DNA of 64,000 nucleotides, from assembly GCA_036924285.1 (NCBI GenBank), contig JAYKYS010000008.1, positions 13,873,001-13,937,000 on the forward strand, in the 5' to 3' direction. The notes under the pieces were generated by a model. The model was not told the origin of the DNA. It searched no databases and saw nothing but the letters and a program-made list of their open reading frames with translations. Shown here in pieces: positions 21,238 to 33,470 of this stretch. Made by a program: the position numbers and the translations under genes. Source of the DNA: Asterella californica. Its lineage: Eukaryota > Streptophyta > Marchantiopsida > Marchantiales > Aytoniaceae. Position 1 is the first letter of the stretch. Each line of letters opens with the position of its first letter.

Positions 21238-22311
21238 AATGCAAGAGCTCATTTAATATGTGTGGAACTGATTGAACATATTTAGACATATGTATTGATA
21301 GATGAAAATATCCTTACAAGTTCTAGTCCAGATCTTATAAAACTCGTCATCATTAATTCATTAAACTTAAGTATATAGATGATAACAACATATTCTACTT
21401 ATTGTATCCAATAATATGATGATATCAATGTTGTGTATTATTCTCCTAACATACCTATGTATTGCTTCGAAATAAAAATGGTAAATATATTTCATAGCAA
21501 GACTAAGAAGATGATGAAATAGTAGTGTCATAGAAAAGCCAACCAGAGTTATTACCTAGTCTGGACTCTGGAGAAAATAATAACCATCTAGCTCTGTTTA
21601 TTTTCTCTACATGCACCTTAAGAAGTTAAGTTGCATGTAGAGAATCATAGTTCATGAAACGAACCTAAATAAAGTTAAACACGCAGTATTTTCCTGGGTC
21701 AATTAATGTCCATTTGTTATGATATTCTGCATTGTAGCCTTCCAACAAGATTTCACTCGTCTTGAAACAGCTTCGAGATGTCGTATACACTCAAAACTCT
21801 ACCACGTTTATCCACTTATACTATGGTTCATTTCGTGGTTCCTTTGCTGACTGGTCCGTCCGGTGGTTCGTTATTTGATTCAGTTTCTTGCCCGCCTTAA
21901 TTCAAACTAGAACTCAGTTTTCTCACCTAAATTTGTGTCCTATTTACATACTCCGATAGTCACCAGTGCATATTTTGCACATCTGAAGATGGGAAGAGAA
22001 TATATAGAGGGTTTAGTATTTATAATTTCATTTTGATTCATGGTTAGTAGATTATGCTTTTAGAAATATTCACAAGTTTTCTTCGTCTTTTCGTTCTGAA
22101 TATGTAAAGTAGATCCTTTGTCTATAGCTCACATGTCTCTAGTATTACTTTCCGGAATGATTTGTGAATATCTACCACCTTGTTTAAGTCTTTGTAGACA
22201 TGATAACAAATCAAAATCAGAATGTTAGTTTCATGAAATATTCTTGTCTTTTTTATCTCCTCGTCCGATAGTTTATCGGAACTTGTGATTCACTCACAAG
22301 TTAGAAAAATT
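21238..22311. other. AT-rich gene-free stretch with one perfect hairpin
   Basis: TTCTCTACATGCA (21603-21615) pairs exactly with 21632-21644, another stem of the same layout as those in the two-hairpin elements but with a different sequence. Nothing else was recognised. Confidence 0.45.
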
Positions 22312-22610
22312 CCCTGTGGGGAAGGATATTCACCCATGTACACTTTGAAGTGTACATTAATTAATGTCCTCTGGAAACGGCACGGTTTGAAAGTTATTGT
22401 CTCGCACTATTCTCCTAACACGCATCTTCCTGGACTCCACTTATGGGTTATATCCTGATGAGTTGGCTACTCCGAGACTGGTTAACATATATCATTTATG
22501 AATTAATTAAAATTTTTTAATAACTTATTATAATATTTTTTTATAATATTTAGATATTTTTGATAAAAGAAAATCAAATTCAATGTACAAGGCTGTGGGG
22601 AAGGATTTTC
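22312..22610 (+). mobile_element. Two-hairpin dispersed element, copy 3
   Basis: It starts TGTGGGGAAGGATATTCACC, has an ATGTACACTT/AAGTGTACAT stem (22336-22357), then TTAATGTCCTCT and TGATGAGTTGGCT, and ends AAGGCTGTGGGGAAGGATTTT. The second hairpin seen in the other copies is missing. Confidence 0.6.
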
Positions 22611-24429
22611 CTCAATTCCTTATGCTTTTCCTCTGCATTCCCTTTGATCCAAACCTCAAGAAGCATATATATATATTATTTACTCACGTTTGTCTTCTTT
22701 CTGTATTCACTTTTTGCTTTTTCATATGGAGGAGATAATTATGCAAAGATTTAATTTATTACCTAGAGGTAAACTCTTCCAAGAAGAGTTAAGCAAATAA
22801 TTAAACCTTCAGTAAAAATATTTGTATCACTCATCAAGCTCTAGCTCATATAGTTTCTGGAGCGCATTTAATTCACGTATGAGTTCTTTTTGAAACTCTC
22901 GCTGGGATGTAATAATATGTTTAATTTATCATGTCTATTTAATCTATAATTATATTTTAACACAAACATATATATCAATAACCTTTATCGCAATTTTTTC
23001 CCCTGAAGTAGATTGACTTGTATATTTCTAAAGTGATCAAATATTACACACCATACTGTCTCAAATTTAACCCCACCCATCAAGCATGCATATCAAAATC
23101 CCCGGTAAACCAATTATCTTGGTGAATTTACCACCCCCCCAATGCTTTCTCTTGTCGAACATATTATTTACATATTTTTATTTATTTATTTATTGTTGCT
23201 AAGTGTAAATGTGTCGGGTCGTCAATGCTCTATTTTGTGTATGAGGGAATTGTTTCACCTTTCAAATATCTCAATTGTTTATATGTTACTTACACAGCAG
23301 CAGCTTGTGAGAGTCGTGAGTTAGAAATTAAAACTAAACATAGAAAGCAAAATTTTGTTTGCGTTGTATTCACAATTTCTATTAGTGTGAAGGTTGAATG
23401 ATGTCATAGAATGAGATTTATATATTTTCTTGTGATAAAACACGGCGAACTCCGCTAACAAGCAAAAGAGAAGATTACATATTATTCATCTTCCATATGA
23501 AGATAGAAGACGACTGCAAGCTTAATGTTAATTTATTACATAACTCTATCGACCCGAAGGGTTAGGTGATAAATTAATGTGTGAATTAATGTATTTTCTT
23601 ATTTCAGTAGTCTCTCGCACTTGACTCTCATAAGCGCATGGCTCTGCAATTCACTTATGAGTTCTCTACTGGCGTCGCTGCTGCTCCTATAATGATCAAC
23701 ATTTAATAATTAAGTTTAATTTTATTTGTTGTTGAAGCTTAGTCTAGATTTTCTATCTAGCACTTATAACATTCTCGATAATATATAGAGAACAAAAGTT
23801 ATTGAAGTTGATCGAGCATGGTTATTAAAGTCCGATGACCGACCATGTGAGCTGTGTCGATGTTTAGGTAGTTGTCAGCTGGGCTCTTGGAAAAACCAGT
23901 CATCATCGGTCGGTCCTTTTCTTTTGAACCTTGCAGGTCACAGAAACGATAAGTAATGCAGCCTCCCTCGTGTAGAACCTAATGTTTATAGTCAGGAATT
24001 TAAATCACAGATATCACTATATTACATGTGGGATATCCCACCTGAATCAGTTTCAGTTCAAAATTCCAGAGATTAGCTCCGGCGGGTTAGCCCAACAAAA
24101 CTATGCCTACTTATCATGTTCTTATTTGTTGTCTAAAGTTGATGATCTAAGACTCAGAATGATGAGAATCTTGAGGCTTATAAAATGAGACGTAGATCTC
24201 TTCAAACCGAGATCTGACGATTGAAAAATAAATAAAAAAGAAAAGCTGTGATGTGAATCACAAACAAATTTTGAAAAGTTCTCTTATCGAATGGACTCTT
24301 GTTATAGTGAGCAAGAATTTTGTTATAGTTACTGACTCGTCTAAAATGAGAATCGCTTTTCTGGAATTTAATTTTCTGAGAGAACTTGTAAAAAATTATA
24401 ATCAAAATTATATTTTTTAGTAAAAATTT
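22611..24429. other. AT-rich gene-free stretch
   Basis: Diverged relatives of the second hairpin (TTATTACCTAACCC-type arms) occur at about 22755-22800 and 23530-23580. A short inverted repeat around GATGACCGACC lies at 23832-23915. No coding content was seen. Confidence 0.4.
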
Positions 24430-24520
24430 TAATTCAAACCACAATTCAAACCTGAGACCTTTGTCTCTCCATGTTCAAATCTCAACCATTCGAGTTACGA
24501 CGCTTTTGATACAAGGCAGG
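24430..24520 (-). mobile_element. tRNA-derived SINE remnant
   Basis: On the minus strand, TAACTCGAATGGTTGAG (A-box region) is followed by GAGAC/GTCTC arms and AGGTTTGAATTGTG in B-box position. It is related in layout to the SINE at 21118-21237 but more decayed. Confidence 0.5.
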
Positions 24521-24884
24521 ATTGCTGCTTTTATACCCTACATGTGGTTTAATTGAACTATCTACGAACTGCAGTCTATTTTTGCCTGTTGTAGGACCCA
24601 TAACGGAGGAAGTCACCTCGTGAGCATTGGATGCTGTACTGTAGTGAACATGATCTAGATGCCGTAGTCAACTCACAGTTATGACGTGGCTGTCAAGTAT
24701 ATTGTCTATAGTATTTAGTATGTATACTTAATTTGTGTGAGTGCAAAATAAGTGTGAGTGACACTAATTCAAGTGTATTCCAAATTTTACAAAGATTAAC
24801 ACTATTCACGAGAAAAGCTGAAAATTAAGTATAGAATGTCAAAAAAGTATCAAGCAAGACATGAACTCAAAATATGTGCAAATT

Positions 24885-25045
24885 CACTCAATCAACTTAA
24901 AGTCTGATTGACTTGTTGATATAATCTGAAACACCAGAATCAACTGATTTGATAAGACCAGTTGCGTCTGGAGTTTCAGAACATCCAGAATGAAGTCTGA
25001 ATGATTGGTTATTAACTTAAAAGAACTGTCGATCAACAATTTTAG
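24885..25045. repeat. Palindromic sequence, possible MITE
   Basis: TCTGAAACACCAGA and TCTGGAGTTTCAGA pair about 30 bp apart (from 24926). Further pairing of AATCAACTGATT- and GACCAGTTG-type segments lies inside and around them. No flanking target duplication is certain. Confidence 0.4.
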
Positions 25046-26023
25046 AGTTTTAAATTTTTTAATTCATATTAAATGTAGATAAAACTAAAATATTCACACT
25101 AAATTAACTTTATTTTATAATATGAGTATAAAATTAATATGTATTACACTGATAATAGTGAAAACCCCTCAAAATACCCTTGCCGAATTAATTTCACTCA
25201 CACAAAATACGGTAGTAAGTGTAGTTACTGTTGTACTCGGAAGTTTGCCGTGAGTGCATTGTGGAGGACCGAATTTACAAAACACCAGGTCGTTCGCGTG
25301 TTCATTCGCGCGTTACAGTTCCAGTTCGCGGCATGAACGATATGTTTTCTTCTCTTTGGGAATTCTAGAAGGTTGTAGCAGGCGTGAATTACGTGAAGTA
25401 GAATTACGAGAACTGAGATAAGTGCAGTGGATTGCTGAGAGTGGACGAGTGTGAGGATTGCTGAGAGTTTTATCATCTGTGTTAACATCCGCGTTAGTTC
25501 ATTGTCAAGAGCCTTTTTCATCGCTTGCGGTCTTTCATGCTGATGAGAACAAGCACGACGCAGGATCGATGGGTGTGGAACCGGTGGCATTGAGAAATTT
25601 CGGAGATGCGAACTGCCAACTCCTTCACTGGTGTTAGCATTGTGGTCTGCGAATTGAAGCGTTAGAGTTTGCCGTGGTCATCGGCGACGACACGATCCAG
25701 GTTTTCTCAGATTACATTTAGTTGCAGAGGTTCATCTGTCGTTTAGTTCATCTGTCTTCTATTCCTATCGTCAGAGTCTTGTTCCCTATTTGTTTTTTTC
25801 CTCGATGTGCACACCTACGGCTCCGTCTTTGACGCTCGGTGCGCGGGCGCGAGTGCTTATTGCCCTCGCATTGAGGATCCTCGTTATCAATGCTGTGTAC
25901 ATTGGGATCGCTACTGCCAGACCCAGCGTGCTCCACCGACTACCTTGACTATTATAATAATTGCTGCTATTCAGTTTTATCCTTGTCGCGCTTTCGATGC
26001 CTTCAGACCTAATCCGCAACTCG
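25046..26023. other. Stretch without a confident gene, possibly LINE 3' end
   Basis: The right part (from about 25790) may be the 3' non-coding end of the minus-strand LINE next to it, since a short A-rich run (T-run on plus at 25790-25797) could be its tail. No gene was recognised in the rest. Confidence 0.35.
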
Positions 26024-27935
26024 TTAATGTTCAGCGCAGCAAAGTGGGCCCCTATCTCGTGCATAGTGCCTACGGTATCTGTACATGGTCGTCCTCCCAT
26101 CTGACTTCGTCTTCATCCTCGTCTGACATCCATGGAGAATCGTGTTGGAGTTGCTACGAGTGTCGGATCCGGAGGGCATCTCGTCATCAGACGCCTGCGA
26201 CATTACGTTCCTTCTCCTTAGGAGCCGATTTCTCCAGGTTTGTCGCCTACCGAGCTCCTGCCACTGCTCCACTTTCTTGATTATGGAACTTTTTAGGTTA
26301 TTCAGCCTCCATGTTTCTGTCTCTCGCATTGTGTTTTCGACATCCCGTTTCGCCTTAGACAAAATGCTTGCCAGACCTGAGTACTGAAGGCATATATAAA
26401 GGACGTGAAAAACAGCCCCATTCTCGGTTCCTTTCCCTAGTGCCTTGTTGAACCATTCCAGAAGAGTATTCTCTTCGCCATGTCTGACCTCATCACCGAA
26501 CCATTGGTGCAAAAGCTCTCGCCTTTCTCGATTCCTATCACACATATGCGTTTTATGGTCTCTTGTGCCTTACCGCACAGTTCAAAGACCCCATCGCTAA
26601 CCTTCATCAGCGCAGCCCTGCTTCTTGTGGAAACCCTCTATGAAGTATCTTCCAAAACCATATTTTCATCTCTGGCATTCCCAAAACCTCCCATAGCTAA
26701 TCTCTTCCATCTAGATTTCCATACCTCCGTTGAGTCGTTTACCTTCCATCTTGGATTCAACTCAGTCGAGAAGTCTTCTTTGGTTCTTATAAAGTCCACC
26801 CACTTCGCCGTCGGGAGCCTCCACTGCATTATCTCTGCTCATTTTATTCTGCTCATTTTCCCACCTCCATCCATCCCATAAATGGATTCTCTTCTCTTCT
26901 GGGTTTTGCACTTTTAACGATTCACTGAATTCTCGAATGTCTTCACTTTCGTCCCTCGTCCATATAGCATGTAGGTTTCTGCATAATTCTTCGACCTCCT
27001 CCCACCTTCCATCCTCCTTCAACAGAGATCTCGTATTCACTATGTTTGATCTTTTCAGAATACGGGCTACATTTCTTGTTCGTTCTACTGTCCATCCATG
27101 ATAAAGTAACAGCACCTGTTCCACTTGATGAAGCGAGCTGTTAGGATCTGTTGTTCCTCCGATTCTTCTGAGTTTCTTCCGTACTTTAAACCAGTTCGTC
27201 ATAATTCGATTGGTACTTGGTGCTCCGGTGATGTGGAGCTGGTGTTATCCCAAACTCCTCCAGATAAGACTGTCTGCCATCGTAGCCCATTCTGCATCGC
27301 TCCCATCGATCAATTTGGAGACTATCCCCATCTGCAGTGCTGTACTCTGCGTCTTGATTGCATGCAGCCCCAACCCTCCTTCAGCCTTCGGTGTGGTGAC
27401 TCTGCTCCATGCTAGCAAGGCTTTTTTTGCATGCCCATCTTCTGCCCATCCCCACAAGAATTGTCTACATAGCCTTTCTAAGTCCTCCATGCCCTCCATG
27501 CCCTCCTTATCCATTTCTATTGCTATCAGCTGGTACACTGGCATTGCTTGAAGAACGTGTTTTAGCAGCACGACTTTACTAGGCCAGCTGAGCAGCTTGT
27601 TAGACCAGTGTGATAGCCTCTTTTGTATTCTTCTTCTAATTCCCTGTGCTACTTCCTTTTCATTCAATTTGGTACCCATTAACACTCCGAGGTATTTGAA
27701 GCTTTGATCTATGCTAGCCACTGTACAAACCGTCTTTTCCAACCACTCTGGACTACAATGTGGGGTCATAGGCATAATTGTACACTTCTGTAAATTAAAT
27801 GGGGCTCCAGAACCTTCCTCGTATTCATGGATAATCTCCCTTACCTTCAAGTAGCCGCTTTCCTGAGCTATTATGCAAACTCCTGTGTCATCGGCAAACA
27901 GCTGGTGTGTGGTGTATGGTAGTAGAATGATGACA
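26024..27935 (-). pseudogene. L1-type LINE, 5'-truncated and decayed
   Basis: The minus strand encodes the second half of a plant L1-type reverse transcriptase. It has FADD at the active site near 27895, then FKYLGVLMG, LSHWSNKLLSWPSK, VLQAMPVYQ, CRQFLWG and LLAWSRVTTPKAEGGLG, all typical of plant LINEs. The protein continues with frame changes near 27200-27245 and again below 26800. Around 26450-26700 there are remnants of the zf-RVT-like end. The upstream half, including the endonuclease, is absent: the match stops near 27935, as is common for 5'-truncated LINE insertions. Open frames on the plus strand here are shadows. Confidence 0.85.
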
Positions 27936-28844
27936 GAACGTTGACTGCAAATACTGTAGATAGTCGGAACATATCCAACCTTTTCTATTTGTTTATCATA
28001 AAATGTATAAAAAGACAAAAAAGGTCGAACTTCAGACCAGAAGATCACACAAAAATTGTGCGGACCATGCATGACTCTGGCTTCGTCTTTATTTTTCATT
28101 GTAAGCGCTTCACTTAAGCTTATATAGCACCAGGTAGAAATTTCTAGCTACTGAAAGAAACTCAAAAGAACCACTCACAAGAAATTTAGAGTATTACAAA
28201 GGAAATAAAAACACTGGCTTCGGGCCTGCTTGTATATTCGTGTCGATTGTACCGCTGCCTTGCTTCGTCGACTATCTAACATATGAAATTCTCGATTGCA
28301 ATTATCAGTAAGAGGTGTAGTGCTGATGAATTTTCCAAGGAAACAGAGAACAGGGCGCGGCATCCGCCGCCGGTGAAGACGTTAACAACTCACCCATTTT
28401 GTCATTCGATCCTGCAGCAGCAGCAGCACCAAGTTCCTCGAGCATCGCTGACATAGGTGAATTAGGTTTCAAGTGCCTGCCTCTTTTCACCACCTGCGGG
28501 CATTTTCCTCGGTTGTCTCTGGTTATGTATGCATGCACTACGCTGTGCTGTACTCGGATGCATATTGACGTAGTAGAATTGAGACGATATCTTTAAGACG
28601 AGTTCATTGTTGAATCTTAGCGTGTGCTGAAATCCTCAACTCAAGTCCAAATGTTTCATTCCTGTACTCGGAATTGCTTCAAGAATCTTTGTTTCCTTGC
28701 CTTGCAGCAGCAAGTATGAAAGAAGAAGATACCGCAACCATGAGCAACTATCTGCGCAAGTGTGTCTGTCAATGTGTTTTCAAGTGAGTTTTGTATTTTT
28801 GAATGCTGTGGTTATAACATTTTCGATAAAATGTTTCGATGCAG
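27936..28844. other. Upstream region of the hydrolase gene
   Basis: It holds the LINE junction and the probable promoter and 5' UTR of the next gene. A possible 5' exon ends at 28783 with donor GTGAGT (28784), and the acceptor GATGCAG lies just before 28845. No clear TATA box was identified. Confidence 0.4.
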
Positions 28845-28850
28845 GAGGTG

Positions 28851-31800
28851 ATGGCGGCAGCTGGGGCAGCGCAGTGGGTGCAAGCAAATGTTGGTGCTAA
28901 TGGTCTTGCAGTTATTACGTTGGATCGTCCTAAAGCTCTCAATGCTATGAATCTTGGTGAGTGAATTCTGTATTGAATATATATTCACCGAAACTGGTTC
29001 GGTAGTGAATCACTTTCCGGGTTCAGTGGAACTATGCGTAACGAAATAATTGCAAAAGCGAAGTTGTTTTCTCTGCGGAATCTGAGCTTCCTCTGGTTGG
29101 AGTCCATATTGGGCTCTTGATTATCATCTCCAACGCTGTCCATTTCTGTTGCCTTATTGATTGATGTCTTCTCCGCAAGATGCCTCGTGTGGCGCATTTG
29201 GTTTCTCCGCTGCCCACCGAGCCGCTAGCTAAAATGTCCTTCGATTTCCAGTATTATTCAGGGTTCTGTCATGAAGTGAGCCTATACGCAGTATGGAAAG
29301 CGAGAGAAAAGTTCTCTTCTCTGAGCGAGGTGTCCACATGTGTTTTACAAATGCTTAATTGTTGACGAGGTTTTTGCAAGAAATTCTGTTCTTGCAGTAC
29401 TCAGAAAGAAATGTTCGAGGGATAGATGTGCTTGCTGTTCTGCAAGTTCAAGCTTTTTTGTGTCTTGGTGCGTGCAGAGATGGACATCACCTACAAGAAG
29501 CACCTGGATGAATGGGCTGCCCAGCCTGCCGTTAAAAGTGTGCTCATACAGAGCAGTTCTTCTCGTGCCTTCTGTGCCGGTGAATTGCCTTTTCTACTTG
29601 TTTCCTTTTTACTTCCCAAGAGCTTCGATGAATGTCCTCTTTGATAATTGTGTGGCTCTTGTCATAGTTTGATGGTGGAGAGGGCCCTGACCTTTTGAAC
29701 GAGTTACTTAACGGGGAACTGCTCAAGTCCTCGCTCACTTGTTGGGCATAGTGTGCATAAGCGTGGGTAAATGGTCATATCTTTAGTATATGCAGTAAAG
29801 AGTTTGAGGAGACCTGGTTCGGATGACTGTATTTGTCTTGTGCCGCTTTATTGCAGGAATGGATATTAAGGGGGTAGCTGCAGCTTTACAAGAGGACAAG
29901 GCCTCAAAATTACCGTATCAGGTCGTTATCAGGCTGGGCTCATTTGAGACTTTGAACTGACCCACTGCTGAGCCCTGTATTCACCATCTTAGGGTTCATC
30001 TGGTGAAAATGGGGCTTCTAAGAACCTTTCGAGAAACGCAGAAAGAACTCGAAGTACGAAACAAATTCACATGAAGCTTACGTCGTCAGTGTTTTATATC
30101 ATGGGCCCATGCAGCTCTGGAGCCGAACAGGGCACGACATTAAAGATAATGTTTGATAAGCATGATGGTTGTTACTTAAAGTCATTGTGTTGAGCATCCT
30201 CAAGTTAGTCATTGGATTGTAGATTTGATTGCAGATCTCCACTGGGTTGCAGGTGGAGATATTAAACAGATGCACAACCACAACAGTGATAGTGGAATGA
30301 GCATGTTCGAAACGGCTCTCAAGGTCGTTACTTGTTTCTCGCAAGTAGTTACTGACCAAGCATGTCTAGGATGGCGCAGAGTTCTTTTGTTAACGTGCGC
30401 TGCAGTTCCTTCTCCCAGTCTAATCTTGCAGTAGGTCGCTGCTGAGTACTGAAGCTCCAAGTTCTCAAGTCTGGTTTGGTCTGGTCTGGTCTGACTTTGT
30501 TTCACTCAGTGTGATGCTGTCCTTCGTCAGTGATTTCCACTGAGAGATGACGTGGTGTGGTTGTCTTCTCAGGTGTTCGAGGCAGAGTACAGCTTGATAT
30601 GTGGAATTTCTAATTACAAGAAGCCTTACATTTCATTGATGGATGGTATCACCATGGGTTTTGGGATTGGCCTCTCCGGTCATGGTCGCTATCGCGTAGT
30701 CACTGAGGTGCTGAAACTCAATCTCTCGTAGTCTGTTTCAGAAAATCCCTGAAGTTATCAGGGAAGTCATCAGTTAGTCTGTCCACTATGCTACCTACTT
30801 AAGTTGTTTGCATAGTCGTCAAATTAACCGTGCACATGTATCTTGCCATATTGTTCTCTTGCAGAAAACAGTGCTGGCAATGCCCGAGAATGGTATTGGG
30901 TTGTTTCCTGACGTGGGCTTCGCTCATATTGCCGCGCGTAGTCCTGGAGGAGGTGCTGTTGGTGAGTTAGTTTGGCGCTTTAGATTTCAACGTCTGGTTT
31001 GGAGATTCTCAATGGGTGCTCAGATTAGTGTGAAGTCTGAGGAATGAGGTTATGGACGGGTATCAATCTTAGCTCAAGTGGCCTATTCTTCCTTCCTTCA
31101 AGTACTCCTCCCTCCTGTGTTCAGGTGTTTACTGATCCATTGTGTTTGTTTGCAGGAGCATATCTCGCCCTAACGGGAGCTAGGATCATTGGTCCAGCAG
31201 ATGCTCTATACGTCGGTGTGGCTAGCCATTATATTCCTTCACAGGATCTGCCATCTTTCAAGGAGGCTCTTCAGCAGCTAGATTTGTAAGATTCGCTTTT
31301 CCAGCTATCCATTATGAAAATTGTGGACATTATCTTTGTGAAAGCCCAGCGATCGGGGAAAGTGTAGGTCGAGTATCTTCTCGAATGGTTACCGTGGTTT
31401 TCCCGTTGTCGTAAACTTTACCAGATCAGGGGACGCACATGAAAAAGTCGGGGAGGTGCTTGCAGCGTACAACAAAACACCAGAATCCGAACCCAAGCTC
31501 AAAAGCCTTTTACCGGCCATTACTTCCTGTTTTGGGGCTAAAAAGTCAGTACCAGAGATCATCGACGCGTTGAAGGCAATGCAAGAATCAGAAGACTCCG
31601 CAGGTTGATGCTTGTTTCCTATTTCTTCCCCTTCTAGTTCCCTTCCACTTTGAGCTGCAACACAACGTCAGAAGTCTGTCATAGGAAATGTAACAGCTTG
31701 GGGACTTAAAACTAGTTTTCAGTTTTCGTATGTTCTTTATTCATGAGTGTCAACGGGGAGCTCTCATGTTCTCGAGCTTACTGTTTTCCATTGTGAGCAT

Positions 31801-32534
31801 ACACCAGAGGTTGAATGGGCGAAAGGAGCACTAGAGGGACTAAAAAAAGGTGCTCCGTTGAGTCTATGGGTGACCCAAAGACACTTTGCAGATATTGCGG
31901 AAGCTGTATCAAAGGGTGATCATCCGCTTGCTCAGGTAATGAATTCGTGGCAGCTGTACTCCTCTTGAGATTCACCGGTGGTCTAGATCACGTCAGGCTG
32001 CAACGTATGACACATGAGAGCTCTGAGTGATTCTCAAAGAATGGGTCTAAAGTTGAAGTTGATCATCACTACTACGGAGACAGCCTGACCTCTTGCTCTT
32101 GCGCTAGAGATGCAGGTAGAGGGAGTGATGAGGAAGGAGTACTCTCTTGGGACTAAGACATCCATACGTCCCGACTTTCTTGAAGGTGTCCGGGCTGTCT
32201 TAATTGACAAGGATCAGGTTTCCATCCATCCTTTACAGTTAACTTCAGATGAACAGTCGTCAGTTTGCATCTGGGTAGTTGTTGAAGTGGACGTTCATTC
32301 CTATTCAGTTTCCGTCCTTCTAGGTGCGGCAGAGATCTGGATTTAGTGAAGTTGGAGATAAACGCCAAACCTTGGGATGGGAAATAAGGTTTGGATAAAT
32401 TGGCAATCAGTTGATCGGGATTGATTATTCTTCTGCAGAAACCACGGTGGCAGCCTGCAGTTGTGGACGAGGTAGACCAAGGGGAGCTGGAAGAGGTTCT
32501 GGCTCCTTTGCAGGGACATCCTCCTCCTTTTTGA
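28851..32534 (+). CDS. 3-hydroxyisobutyryl-CoA hydrolase-like protein (HIBCH/CHY1 family)
   Basis: Crotonase-fold thioesterase acting on 3-hydroxyisobutyryl-CoA or a related acyl-CoA, probably in valine breakdown. I place coding exons at 28851-28956, 29478-29579, then either 29857-29921 or 30253-30323, then 30573-30707, 30865-30961, 31156-31285, 31425-31603, 31808-31935, 32116-32217 and 32439-32534. All junctions are GT-AG and in phase, giving 379 or 381 residues. Marks are [19 protein letters not shown] (oxyanion loop), [18 protein letters not shown], and [12 protein letters not shown], whose E144 and D152 have the spacing of the human catalytic pair. The C-terminal WQPAVVDEV block fits plant HIBCH-like 3 proteins. 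No transit peptide follows ATG 28851. An in-frame upstream start at 28772, joined by splicing 28783 to 28845, is possible. Confidence 0.9.
29857..29921 (+). other. Alternative exon a of the hydrolase gene
   Basis: This 65-nt exon has a TTGCAG acceptor and donor GTCGTTA. Joined to the preceding exon it gives FCAG followed by [13 protein letters not shown], and it enters the next common exon (VFEAEYSL) in phase 0. It has the same phase and role as the exon at 30253-30323. Using both produces TGA at 30298-30300, and skipping both gives a stop in the following exon, so exactly one can be used. Confidence 0.8.
30253..30323 (+). other. Alternative exon b of the hydrolase gene
   Basis: This 71-nt exon has a TTGCAG acceptor and donor GTCGTTA, like exon a. 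It encodes [14 protein letters not shown] and ends FETALK before the common exon. The CAGGDI form is the canonical HIBCH version of the oxyanion-hole loop, whereas exon a gives CAGMDI. The 331-bp intron between the two exons contains no other splice-compatible frame that I could see. Confidence 0.8.
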
Positions 32535-33239
32535 GATGGACGCTTCAGGTTCTTGCTGTATCTCAGTTCAGTCGGCTGATACTTGGAACTTAGGGGAAAA
32601 TGGCGTTTCCAGTCGAATCAAGCAGACTGGTTAAGTCGTTCGTCATGGCATTTTTTGATCAAAAGATTGAGTGAACCCAGCCTTTACCACTTGTGAAACT
32701 CATGACCAAGATAATAATACGTTGATTTATTAAGAGGTTAGTGATGAAGCTTCATGCACCTGGTCACCATTTTATCTTCGTCGAGATGACGGCTTGATTC
32801 ATCATCAAATCAGATAGAGGTTCAAGGATATGGCACAGGAGAAACAAAACAACGCACATGAGTGCAACTTATAACATTATCTGACCGTAGTACTTCAAAA
32901 TTGTTGGGCGATTGGGCATAGAATAATGAGTAATATGGCAAAAGATCTTTTTGGACCTTGCTCTTGGTTCTGTTCGAAACCTGGGACATTTTGGACGGAA
33001 GCGATCCACTTGAGTAGATATCTGATCATTGAGGAATGGATTGAGTTTAATTCCTCGGTTGAGTGATCCTTAATCACGAAATATGGGAGGAAAACCATCT
33101 TTGGGTATCTTTTGTGTAAATTATTTACTGATCGGTTTATTATTAATTCTTGATATGTATTGGAGTAACAAGAGAAGGAATTACGAAGCTAACAATGTCA
33201 TATCCTGTCACAGTTGTGGACGCATTCATAGTTATTCAT
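32535..33239. other. 3' flank of the hydrolase gene
   Basis: It probably includes the 3' UTR. No coding frame or repeat was recognised. Confidence 0.4.
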
Positions 33240-33470
33240 GGAGAGGGTGGCATGTTTAATTTCTTACCTAATCCTTCCGTTGGGAAGGGTTAGGTAATAA
33301 ATTTAATGTTCTAAAAAGTTAATGTTCTTTCTGAGAGCAGGGCATCGGTCTTATGTTCCAGAAGTGTGTGCTGCCAGTCTGTGCTTATGGGTTTGCTCTG
33401 GATCCACATGTAGCTCGGGTTCTCTTGACATATAATATCTATGGAATAATTTTAATTAAAAGTTCTATTT
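33240..33470 (+). repeat. Partial copy of the two-hairpin element
   Basis: A hairpin with 23-24 base imperfect arms (33256-33278 and 33283-33306; TTACCTAATCCTTCC against GGAAGGGTTAGGTAA) is followed by TTAATGTTC. Then come GGTCTTAT and CTTATGGGTTT segments similar to those at 19120-19170 and 22420-22450. The CCGGATGAGTTGGCT block is not recognisable. Confidence 0.4.

Noticed and set aside
25807..27551. Plus-strand frames of 80-157 codons
   Set aside because: They are antisense to the minus-strand LINE and lack domains.
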